Below, piece by piece: positions 1-5,109 of a stretch of DNA of 6,183 nt. Position 1 is the first letter of the stretch, and each line of letters opens with the position of its first letter. The notes under the pieces were generated by a model. It was not told the origin of the DNA and did no database searches. It saw only the letters and a program-made list of their open reading frames with translations. The DNA lies in NCBI GenBank assembly GCA_020062205.1, contig JAGUWT010000047.1, positions 1 to 6,183 of the forward strand. The letters are read 5' to 3'. This stretch comes from Thermodesulfovibrionales bacterium (GTDB taxonomy: Bacteria > Nitrospirota > Thermodesulfovibrionia > Thermodesulfovibrionales > SM23-35). The position numbers and the translations under genes are program-made.

Positions 1-94
1 AGTGCGTGCACCTGTGATCCTTCCAGCGGACTATATATGGCAACTCTTTTAATGAGAGTTGATGATTATGGTCTAATTTTGTAGCTGGTTCCAT
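1..94 (-). CDS. Glutamate synthase subunit with N-terminal ferredoxin-like domain (5' end only)
   Basis: Only the first 31 codons are in the window; the gene continues past the left edge. The reading frame opens at an ATG (complement of 92-94) and gives MEPATKLDHNHQ, then LPYIVRWKDHRCTH. The tryptophan-lysine-aspartate-histidine stretch followed by R-C-T-H resembles the lead-in to a CxxCxxC ferredoxin-type cluster motif, as in the archaeal-type glutamate synthase FMN subunit, which carries ferredoxin domains ahead of the FMN/glutamate synthase barrel. Only the first cysteine is visible, so the cluster itself is inferred. The start overlaps the amidotransferase gene by 22 bp and has a near-perfect Shine-Dalgarno inside that gene, which indicates one operon with coupled translation. 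Known role of the family: reductive transfer of glutamine-derived ammonia to 2-oxoglutarate, forming glutamate. The call rests on a short peptide plus the neighbour, so it is moderate. Confidence 0.6.
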   Translation of the reverse strand, partial: MEPATKLDHNHQLSLKELPYIVRWKDHRCTH

Positions 95-1182
95 ACCTTT
101 ACCTCCTCTGCATGAGGTGTAACGATTACCATGTCATATTTCATAGGGAATAGATCCTTTGATTTGTCCCTTTTTGGGATAGCGCTGTCAAGTCCACATT
201 CCTCAGACATCAATGCAAATTTGCCCTTTACTCCGCCAACAACACCGGGTCTCAGTTTTTTTGCATCATGAACCATAAAACAACTCCCGTCAGGTGTAAA
301 TCCAATGACTGCATTTGGTCCATCTATACACAGGGGTCTTAATGACTGTTTGATTAACTTCAACGCCTCTCTATCTTCCCTTTGTTCGATCTCTGATTCC
401 TTCAGTGGCGTAATGACATCTTTATAATATGTAACAGGGAACCCTAATTGACGTACCGTGTAATGAAGGATATGTGTAAATACCTCACTGTCGCTGTTAT
501 AGCCAATATACCCAGGGAATCCCCTGCTCATTAAAAATTCTCGAATAGGGACAAATGCTGTATTTTCTCCATTTGTCATAGAGCAGTATCCCTGAATGAA
601 AAAAGGATGGCATGCATACAGATAGATTGCATAGTTTGTGTTTTGTCTGCCTTGTGCAAATATGATCTTTGCCTTTATATTTTCCCTGTCAAGACCAAAA
701 AATTCAGCTAACTGAAGCGGGTCTCCAACCTCTTTCAGGGTTATAACATCAGGATAGAATGAAAAAGCAAATATTGACTCATCGGGCTCACCAATTTTTC
801 TCAGGGTTAGCCGAATATTCATCAGGAAGTCTTCCTTTTCCCGCATAAGTTTATTCTTATACGATGTAGGATAGTCATAAACCCTTGCAAAGTAATGATC
901 ACGTTGTGTTATGCCCTTCACGGGTTTTATCTTTGGTGCCCATATCTCTTTCAGTTTAAAACCTGCTTTGTCCATGAAGTCGTCAAGTGTTTTGGCTCCC
1001 TTTTTGGAACAGATTCCTGAAAGAATGGGATACCCTTTTAATTCCGCAAAGTTACCACCAATGTCTTTCAGTGTAAGCCCAAGTCCAGAACCATCATGAC
1101 CTTCCTTCATCGTTTCAAGGGCAAGGATATTTTCCATCGGAGAGAAGTATGTATTGGATGTTATTGCAGCAAGTCTGCACAT
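73..1182 (-). CDS. Class II glutamine amidotransferase, glutamate synthase amidotransferase subunit
   Basis: A 369-residue protein that should release ammonia from glutamine for a split glutamate synthase. It begins Met-Cys-Arg-Leu; Cys2 becomes the N-terminal nucleophile after Met removal, the hallmark of Ntn-type class II amidotransferases. Other family-like stretches are HDGSGLGL (29-36), CHPFF followed by SMTNGENTAF (191-210, with the NGE segment expected near the oxyanion and glutamine site) and YNSDSE (228-233). The length fits a stand-alone GltB amidotransferase domain (archaeal GlxB type) rather than full GltB (about 1,500 residues). The ATG (complement of 1180-1182) has GAGG eight bases upstream. 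The next gene overlaps its 3' end and looks like the FMN/ferredoxin subunit, which favours glutamate synthase over other class II enzymes such as PurF, GlmS or AsnB. Cytoplasmic; no signal peptide or membrane segment. Confidence 0.8.
   Translation of the reverse strand: MCRLAAITSNTYFSPMENILALETMKEGHDGSGLGLTLKDIGGNFAELKGYPILSGICSKKGAKTLDDFMDKAGFKLKEIWAPKIKPVKGITQRDHYFARVYDYPTSYKNKLMREKEDFLMNIRLTLRKIGEPDESIFAFSFYPDVITLKEVGDPLQLAEFFGLDRENIKAKIIFAQGRQNTNYAIYLYACHPFFIQGYCSMTNGENTAFVPIREFLMSRGFPGYIGYNSDSEVFTHILHYTVRQLGFPVTYYKDVITPLKESEIEQREDREALKLIKQSLRPLCIDGPNAVIGFTPDGSCFMVHDAKKLRPGVVGGVKGKFALMSEECGLDSAIPKRDKSKDLFPMKYDMVIVTPHAEEVKVWNQLQN
101..108 (-). promoter_or_regulatory. Ribosome binding site for the partial glutamate synthase subunit
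   Basis: Read on the minus strand this is GAGGAGGT, six bases before the ATG at 92-94. It lies inside the coding end of the amidotransferase gene. It is the strongest Shine-Dalgarno in the window and the main reason for accepting the overlapping start. Confidence 0.7.
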
Positions 1183-1217
1183 GCTCGTTACCTCAAAGTC
1201 TTAATATATTTTCAGGT

Positions 1218-1263
1218 AAAAAAAGCGTCCACATCATTGTAACAACCCATGACATGAGACGCT
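1218..1263 (-). terminator. Intrinsic terminator in the leader of the glt genes / downstream of chaN
   Basis: Read on the minus strand, AGCGTC (1263-1258), one bulged base (1257) and an 8-base arm (1256-1249) pair with an 8-base arm (1237-1230) and GACGCT (1229-1224). The stem has 14 pairs, two of them G-U, around an 11-base loop. Seven T's follow at once (complement of 1218-1224). This is a textbook rho-independent terminator reading leftward. It lies about 85 bases after the chaN stop and 35 bases before the amidotransferase ATG, so it could end the chaN transcript, attenuate the glt operon, or both. The plus-strand reading has no T run. Confidence 0.75.
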
Positions 1264-1267
1264 ATTC

Positions 1268-1280
1268 AACGGTAACCGTT
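1268..1280. promoter_or_regulatory. Small inverted repeat upstream of the glt terminator
   Basis: AACGGT and ACCGTT flank a single central base, giving two perfect 6-bp arms. It lies between the candidate promoter at 1299-1327 and the terminator. It may be an operator, or in RNA a short hairpin (5 bp with a 3-base loop). Its GTTACC (minus strand) is also complementary to GGTAAC at the amidotransferase ribosome binding site (1187-1192). Function unknown. Confidence 0.35.
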
Positions 1281-1298
1281 TGCCGTATCTATATCATT

Positions 1299-1327
1299 AT
1301 ATTAAAAACAAAAATGACCTTTGTCAA
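1299..1327 (-). promoter_or_regulatory. Candidate sigma70-type promoter for the glt operon
   Basis: On the minus strand there is a perfect TTGACA (1327-1322), a 17-bp spacer and TAATAT (1304-1299, 4 of 6 to consensus); an overlapping TATAAT sits three bases further on but at a 20-bp spacing. Transcription would start near 1291, giving a leader of about 110 bases that contains the inverted repeat and the terminator. A weaker alternative lies after the terminator: TGGACG (1231-1226), 17 bp, TATATT (1208-1203), which would bypass it. Which one is used cannot be decided from sequence. Confidence 0.4.
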
Positions 1328-1346
1328 CTCAACCCATAGCTCTTCT

Positions 1347-2216
1347 CTATCTCCAACCTGACAAAATATAATCGGCGTCTTCGATGGTGATATTTTGTGG
1401 GTCGATGTAACCGGGTATCTCTGGAAGTATCACCTTATAACGGATTCCACCTGAAAGAGCTCGTATCTGTTCGGGGATTCCCCTTTTCCATGCATGTCCA
1501 TTGCCTGTTATGACAACAATAATTTTATCCGGGTTCTTTTTCAGAAATGCAGCAAGATTTCTTGCCATTACCTGGTCCCAGAGGAGTTGAGCTTCACAAA
1601 AATGGAGAAATTGTTTGTTCCCGTGCCTATGCATTGAATATGCCCTTCGTATAAATCTCATGTATTTCTCATCTACAGCACAACCAGTCTCTGGAGGCAA
1701 TTTTTCGAGTTCTTCCTTTGTGAGCGAGGGAAATCCAGAGCTGGCTACCTTTTTTGAAATTTCTGGAGGTATATTCAGTCCTATGACAGGGATTTTATTG
1801 TCCCTTGCGTAAAGCAGAATATCTTTGTACAGTGGCCATGGTAAGCTCCAATTCTTATAATACACATCTGTAAAATTCTCCAACGGGAGCAAGCCTGCTA
1901 CCCACTTGTCAAGATCATGCTGGCTTTCGGCTTTAAACATCTCAAATCCAATAGCAATAGGAATGTTTAAGGTGTGTAATGCCTTGATAACATCGAGCTG
2001 TAATTGGTGATGAGATTCCCTGTCATGGATTTCACCCACAAAAACAAGGTTTGTTTTCTTCAGGTCTTTGATCAGTTGTTCATGGTGGATAACTTTCCCT
2101 TCATGTACCTGAAATACCTTTGGAATCTCAGCATGAATGTTCGTCTGAAGACATATCCCGATGAGAGAGAGAATGATTGAAAACAGTATCAAAGCCTTTA
2201 GCCATTTATGCTTCAT
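1347..2216 (-). CDS. ChaN-like haem-binding-family (DUF399) exported protein
   Basis: A 289-residue protein of the ChaN / Cofac_haem_bdg family (DUF399). A basic start (MKHKWLK) and hydrophobic segment at about 8-23 form a signal peptide, probably cleaved after Ala29 (N-I-H-A), so the mature protein is outside the cytoplasmic membrane. Family marks are LVFVGEIHD (57-65), GFEMF (90-94), GLNIP (146-150), FCEAQLLWDQVMA (206-218) and GNGHAWKRGIPEQI (238-251). His64 and His241 are candidate conserved histidines. Campylobacter ChaN binds haem and is linked to iron uptake; some relatives are lipoproteins, but Cys22 here is preceded by I-G-I, a poor lipobox. The Shine-Dalgarno is weak: AAGGAG lies 15 bases before the ATG. 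No convincing own promoter is seen in the 116-bp gap upstream, so it may be co-transcribed with the DUF523-DUF1722 gene. Family assignment is firm; substrate is not shown. Confidence 0.8.
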   Translation of the reverse strand: MKHKWLKALILFSIILSLIGICLQTNIHAEIPKVFQVHEGKVIHHEQLIKDLKKTNLVFVGEIHDRESHHQLQLDVIKALHTLNIPIAIGFEMFKAESQHDLDKWVAGLLPLENFTDVYYKNWSLPWPLYKDILLYARDNKIPVIGLNIPPEISKKVASSGFPSLTKEELEKLPPETGCAVDEKYMRFIRRAYSMHRHGNKQFLHFCEAQLLWDQVMARNLAAFLKKNPDKIIVVITGNGHAWKRGIPEQIRALSGGIRYKVILPEIPGYIDPQNITIEDADYILSGWR

Positions 2217-2332
2217 GGTATATTCTCGGTACTCCTTGTAATAGGGATGTTGTACAAAATGATATTATTTTACTCTAACATTTTTAGTAGTATGAAGGGA
2301 ATTCATCTGACACACATGTTCATTCTCCTAAT

Positions 2333-3280
2333 TTATACATGGTTTCTCAGCATCAGTTCTATTGGATGTGGATTTAAATAATATTGTCTCTTTAAATAGA
2401 GAGCATCGAATGTACGGACATAATGTTTGATGAGGGTTATGGGAACAATGAGAGGGACATATCCTTTGTGATAAAGCTCGATCACTTCAAGCAATTCCTG
2501 TTTATCATCGGACGATAGGTGCTTTTTAAAATAACCCATGATATGCAACAGAACATTTGTATTTTTTTTCAAGGTAGCAATCAGACCGAGGTCTTCCATC
2601 AATAGACGTATATATTCTGAAAGGAGGTCATCTAATTTATATTTCTTTGCAGCGGCAATTAGTTGACCAAGAGCACTGAAATGTTTTGGACTGTGAGAGA
2701 GGATAATCAGCTTATGTTCTGTGTGAAAGGATATTAAATCCCGAACAGATCCACCTTTTTTTAAAAATTCCTTCCATCGTCTATAAACAAAGACCCCCTC
2801 GATAAAGTTCTCTCTCAAGCTCGGATCATGAAGTCTCCCATCATCTATGACAGGGATAATGGGAAAATGGCGTGTAAAGGCTCCTCCAAAAATACCAGCT
2901 CCTTTTTTGCCTGGCATGCCTGATGAGGTATAGACTTTTACCCCACTTATTCCTGAACTGGGTGATCTGCTCTTGAAGATGAAACCACAGAGGTTTTCGT
3001 TTTCAAGCTCTTTAAATTTCTTCGCCACCCATTCCAACATCCCTCTGGTATGGTCAATTCCTGTTCGAACAGTTACAAGACGGGGGGAATCCGGGGTGCC
3101 AATGAGACGCATTGCCTCTCTTGGAACAGGAAGGCCATATTCGACCTCCGGACATACAGTCACCCATTCGAAAAATTGCCCGAGGGTGTCTGTTATGTAT
3201 CGGTCCCATTTGTGGCCTCCGTCATAACGGACCTTCTCCCCTAAGAGACAGGAACTTATTCCAATTTTAATCTTTTCCAT
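2333..3280 (-). CDS. ybgA: YbgA-type DUF523-DUF1722 fusion protein
   Basis: A 315-residue two-domain protein. Residues 1-about 145 are DUF523: GISSCLLGEKVRYDGGHK (7-24), VCPEVEYGLPVPREAMRL (42-59) and GFIFKSRSPSSG (99-110). Residues from about 186 on are DUF1722, opening with HTEHKLIILSHSPKHF. This order is typical of YbgA, whose role is unknown. The DUF523 family includes thiouracil desulfurase TudS, which holds a [4Fe-4S] cluster with three cysteines. Here Cys11 and Cys43 are kept, but the SPSCG cysteine is serine (109); Cys98 lies nearby. I start at the ATG (complement of 3278-3280), which has GGAGA just upstream. A TTG 17 codons further out (3329-3331) keeps the frame but falls at about the predicted transcription start and adds a non-conserved tail. 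Cytoplasmic. Family call is strong; function is open. Confidence 0.85.
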   Translation of the reverse strand: MEKIKIGISSCLLGEKVRYDGGHKWDRYITDTLGQFFEWVTVCPEVEYGLPVPREAMRLIGTPDSPRLVTVRTGIDHTRGMLEWVAKKFKELENENLCGFIFKSRSPSSGISGVKVYTSSGMPGKKGAGIFGGAFTRHFPIIPVIDDGRLHDPSLRENFIEGVFVYRRWKEFLKKGGSVRDLISFHTEHKLIILSHSPKHFSALGQLIAAAKKYKLDDLLSEYIRLLMEDLGLIATLKKNTNVLLHIMGYFKKHLSSDDKQELLEVIELYHKGYVPLIVPITLIKHYVRTFDALYLKRQYYLNPHPIELMLRNHV

Positions 3281-3283
3281 GCT

Positions 3284-3288
3284 TCTCC
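3284..3288 (-). promoter_or_regulatory. Ribosome binding site deciding the ybgA-type start
   Basis: Minus-strand GGAGA lies three bases before the ATG at 3278-3280. It supports the shorter start, because nothing comparable precedes the upstream TTG. Confidence 0.6.
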
Positions 3289-3332
3289 AAAAATCTATAA
3301 TTAAGGATTTATAAATTAAATAGGGTAGCAAT

Positions 3333-3361
3333 ATTGTAATTCTAACGAATTCCTATATCAA
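3333..3361 (-). promoter_or_regulatory. Sigma70-type promoter for the DUF523-DUF1722 gene
   Basis: On the minus strand TTGATA (3361-3356), a 17-bp spacer and TACAAT (3338-3333) each match the consensus hexamers at 5 of 6 positions. The predicted start is near 3326, leaving a leader of about 46 bases before the ATG. The leader contains TATAATTAAGG on the plus strand (3296-3306), a copy of half of the palindrome at 3427-3446. Confidence 0.55.
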
Positions 3362-3389
3362 TCCTGTTATACACTTTCTGGTTACATTG

Positions 3390-3419
3390 TTGTCTTAAGA
3401 AATTGCAGGCTTCCATAAA
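3390..3419 (+). promoter_or_regulatory. Weak candidate promoter for the SRPBCC gene cluster
   Basis: TTGTCT (3390-3395) and CATAAA (3414-3419), 18 bp apart, each match consensus at 4 of 6. The start would be near 3426, immediately before the 20-bp palindrome, a natural place for a blocking operator. The hexamers are weak, so this is tentative. Confidence 0.3.
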
Positions 3420-3426
3420 AAGGATA

Positions 3427-3446
3427 ACCTTAATTATAATTAAGGT
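3427..3446. repeat. Perfect 20-bp palindrome, candidate operator
   Basis: ACCTTAATTATAATTAAGGT reads the same on both strands with no mismatch and no spacer. It sits 32 bp before the SRPBCC start codon in the divergent intergenic region. No T run follows in either direction, so it is not an intrinsic terminator. It resembles a binding site for a dimeric repressor of the TetR or MarR kind (inference), and could also fold as an RNA hairpin in the 5' leader. Confidence 0.6.
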
Positions 3447-3478
3447 GAGCAGTTACATTATTCTATCTTCAATAAAGA

Positions 3479-3925
3479 ATGGTAATCGAAGAGGACGTAT
3501 TTATTAATGCAAATCCGGAGAAGGTCTGGGATACCTTCACTAACCTCACCAGATGGAAAGACTGGAATACGGTTATGGATAATGTATATTGTGACGACAT
3601 GTGCATTTCTCCGGGGAGCGAACTTATATGCAATTTCCGCCCTTTTTTATTCCCAATCAATGTAAAGATAAAGGTCAGGATAGTGATACCGTATAAACGT
3701 ATTGTTTGGTTTGCAAAGAAAAAAGGGCTCTCAGCGAAACATCTCTTTACCTTTCAAAACACTGAAAGCGGTGTTCTGGTCACAAGCAAAGAGACATTGA
3801 CCGGATTCCTTGTCAGAAATTCCGGCTTTCTCATGCCTAAGCAGAGGATGCAGGACCTTACAAGAACTTTCCTGAATGACCTTAAGGTAGCAGCAGAAAA
3901 ATATGATATAGTTGTTCATAAATAA
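3479..3925 (+). CDS. SRPBCC (START-like / polyketide cyclase) family protein
   Basis: A 148-residue single-domain protein. The opening, INANPEKVWDTFTNLTRWKDWN (9-30, written with its key residues P13, V16, W17, W26, W29), is the signature of SRPBCC lipid/small-molecule binding folds. A beta-rich middle (about 45-110) follows, and a C-terminal helix (about 122-143) closes the cavity. These proteins bind hydrophobic ligands; some are enzymes or chaperones. No catalytic residue can be assigned, so the ligand is unknown. No signal peptide. The Shine-Dalgarno is poor (only AAAGA directly before the ATG). It is the first gene of a plus-strand run with vapB, broken vapC and rubrerythrin, lies 20 bp from vapB, and follows the 20-bp palindrome, so it may be the gene that palindrome controls. 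The family call is good; the role is not known. Confidence 0.75.
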   Translation: MVIEEDVFINANPEKVWDTFTNLTRWKDWNTVMDNVYCDDMCISPGSELICNFRPFLFPINVKIKVRIVIPYKRIVWFAKKKGLSAKHLFTFQNTESGVLVTSKETLTGFLVRNSGFLMPKQRMQDLTRTFLNDLKVAAEKYDIVVHK

Positions 3926-3945
3926 TTCACAATAAGGAGAGATAC

Positions 3946-4143
3946 ATGCGTGCAACTGTAACAATAGAGAAGGACAAATTAGATATACTCCTGAAGGAGA
4001 CAAAGAGTAAAAGCAAGGTATCGGCTGTGCGGATTGCTATTGATGAGTATCTGAGAAAAAAGAAGATTGAAAGGATAAAATCAATGAAAGGCAGACTGGA
4101 GTTTGATATGACAGCCGATGAAATAAGACATCGTGAAAGGTGA
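3946..4143 (+). CDS. vapB: VapB-type antitoxin
   Basis: A 65-residue protein. The start, MRATVTIEKDKLDILLKE, and the SKVSAVRIAIDEYLRKKK segment (24-40) form the beta strand, helix, helix of a ribbon-helix-helix DNA-binding domain. The basic linker and the tail FDMTADEIRHRER (53-65) match the C-terminal toxin-binding end of VapB antitoxins. The ATG has a strong AAGGAG six to eight bases upstream. Its last 11 bases overlap the GTG start of the toxin gene, the usual vapBC arrangement in which the antitoxin neutralises a PIN-domain ribonuclease and represses its own operon. The antitoxin frame is intact although the toxin is broken. No obvious operator is seen in the 20 bp before it, so it is probably read from the upstream transcript. 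Confidence 0.8.
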   Translation: MRATVTIEKDKLDILLKETKSKSKVSAVRIAIDEYLRKKKIERIKSMKGRLEFDMTADEIRHRER

Positions 4144-4375
4144 TAAGGTATTAAAGGTATTAATAGATACTTCCGTCTGGATAGATTATTTCAAAAACAG
4201 AGATGATAACGTCTCCCAAAGAGTGGATGAAATTTTAACTTTTTCTGATGTCTATGTCCCTAAGGTCGTAATTGCCGAGCTTATTCAAGGGGCAAAATCA
4301 GAGAAAGAAATATCTGTTATTATTATAGAAGAGTTTATCTAAGCATTTCATATTTTTGTATTAGTAACAGGCTAA
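4133..4375 (+). pseudogene. vapC: Broken VapC-type PIN-domain toxin
   Basis: The frame starts with GTG at 4133 and gives 69 residues before TAA at 4340-4342, whereas VapC proteins are usually about 125-140 residues. The N-terminal half is clear: VLIDTSVWIDYF (9-20, with catalytic Asp12) and VPKVVIAELIQGAKSEKE (42-59, with acidic Glu49). The same frame after the stop reads AFHIF, the usual continuation after EEF in many VapCs, then leaves the family and meets another TAA at 4373-4375. So there is an in-frame nonsense codon and loss of the second half, which normally carries the last acidic residues of the PIN active site. A short extra I-I in VIIIEEF may reflect ATT slippage. No other frame downstream looks like VapC. 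A ribonuclease activity is not expected. Confidence 0.8.
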
Positions 4376-4387
4376 AGGAGGCATACG

Positions 4388-4909
4388 ATGGTAAGATTAT
4401 GGAGATGCGAGATTTGTGGAGATCCTTATATTGGAGACAATCCACCGGACAACTGCCCCTTCTGCGGAGCACATAAAAAGTATATAAAAGAGGCACAAGA
4501 GGCTAAGGTTAATTTTCTTGTTGAACTGAATGAGAAGGATAAGGCGAATGCCGAGTATGCATTGCAGGTAGAGGTGAGTAATTCTGCATTTTATTTCTGT
4601 GCTGCGGAAAAAACAGATGATGCTGAAGGGAAGTTATTGTTTAAAGCATTGGGAAAGATCGAGGCAGAACATGCGACTGTCTGGAGGAAGATATTACGGC
4701 TTGACAGTGTCCCGAAAGGGAATGAATCTTGTCATACGAGCAATAAGGAAAATTTAGAAGACTCCCATGCACGTGAGACACGGGCGATTGACTTTTACAA
4801 AAAGGCAGCTTCGGAATCTGCGAATGAGAGAATAAGACAGATATTTGAGGCATTAGTTGAAGTAGAAACAGACCATCTGCATCTCTCAGAAGAAAGATTG
4901 AGAAAATAA
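4388..4909 (+). CDS. Rubrerythrin-like protein with N-terminal rubredoxin domain
   Basis: A 173-residue non-haem iron protein. Residues 5-28 form a rubredoxin-like site: Cys7-x-x-Cys10 and Cys23-x-x-Cys26. Residues about 40-172 form a ferritin-like four-helix diiron domain with candidate ligands Glu62, Glu92-x-x-His95, Glu130 and Glu160-x-x-His163. Classical rubrerythrin has the rubredoxin last; here it is first, as in reverse rubrerythrins. The family reduces hydrogen peroxide (and oxygen in some clostridia) in the cytoplasm, with electrons entering through the rubredoxin iron. AAAGGAGG lies seven bases before the ATG, a very strong ribosome binding site. It follows the vapC remnant by 12 bp and converges on cooT with a 10-bp gap. 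Extra cysteines (71, 115) are of unknown meaning. The peroxidase role is inferred from family knowledge. Confidence 0.85.
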   Translation: MVRLWRCEICGDPYIGDNPPDNCPFCGAHKKYIKEAQEAKVNFLVELNEKDKANAEYALQVEVSNSAFYFCAAEKTDDAEGKLLFKALGKIEAEHATVWRKILRLDSVPKGNESCHTSNKENLEDSHARETRAIDFYKKAASESANERIRQIFEALVEVETDHLHLSEERLRK

Positions 4910-4919
4910 GTCCTCGCTT

Positions 4920-5108
4920 CTACTTCTTTTGCAGAACAATCTTATGATTTAAGAGAGATATCTCTTTTATCTCTCCCTCGAAGATCTTTTGTTCTCCGAA
5001 GAGACTTCTGAGATAAATCTTTCCCCCCTCAGGCCTCATAATATCAACATTTTCTAAGTAGAGATCTTCCTTCCCATCCCTGTAAATATATGCATTCGCT
5101 TCACACAT
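4920..5108 (-). CDS. cooT: CooT family nickel-binding protein
   Basis: A 62-residue protein beginning MCEANAYIY, the CooT hallmark. Rhodospirillum CooT is a small dimer that binds Ni(II) through Cys2 and supports nickel delivery to carbon monoxide dehydrogenase. Further family-like stretches are LENVDIMRPEGGKIYLRSLFG (18-38; key residues V21, D22, P26, G29, L37-F-G) and LLNHKIVL (52-59). The length matches the family. Its ATG lies one base after the stop of the DUF3842 gene, and its ribosome binding site (AAGGAGA) is inside that gene's end, so the two are translationally coupled. No carbon monoxide dehydrogenase genes are in the window, so the nickel client is unknown. The 3' end nearly meets the rubrerythrin gene. 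Confidence 0.85.
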   Translation of the reverse strand: MCEANAYIYRDGKEDLYLENVDIMRPEGGKIYLRSLFGEQKIFEGEIKEISLLNHKIVLQKK

Positions 5109-5109
5109 A

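Noticed and set aside
1193..1255. 20-codon leader peptide frame before the glt genes
   Set aside because: It has an ATG and a stop next to the ribosome binding site, but no Shine-Dalgarno and no run of regulatory codons; noted only within the leader finding.
911..1361. Plus-strand open frames at 911-1099 and 1149-1361
   Set aside because: They lie opposite the amidotransferase gene and its leader, have low-complexity or non-protein-like composition and no convincing ribosome binding site.
2290..2306. ATGAA/TTCAT hairpin between the DUF523-DUF1722 gene and chaN
   Set aside because: Five weak pairs with no following T run; not a terminator, and no reason to call it an operator.
2303..2323. 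Six-codon minus-strand frame (MNMCVR) after a GGAG
   Set aside because: Too short to support as a gene; the start signal may be chance in AT-rich intergenic DNA.
3281..3331. TTG start extending the DUF523-DUF1722 protein by 17 residues
   Set aside because: The predicted transcription start is about 3326, the extra residues are not family-like, and the ATG at 3280 has a good ribosome binding site.
3050..4003. Other open frames overlapping the DUF523-DUF1722 and SRPBCC genes
   Set aside because: They are antisense or out-of-frame shadows of recognised genes with no family features.
4951..4969. AAGAGA/TCTCTT hairpin with a few T's, as a terminator for the rubrerythrin transcript
   Set aside because: Only six mostly A-T pairs and an interrupted T run, inside the cooT coding end; too weak to call.
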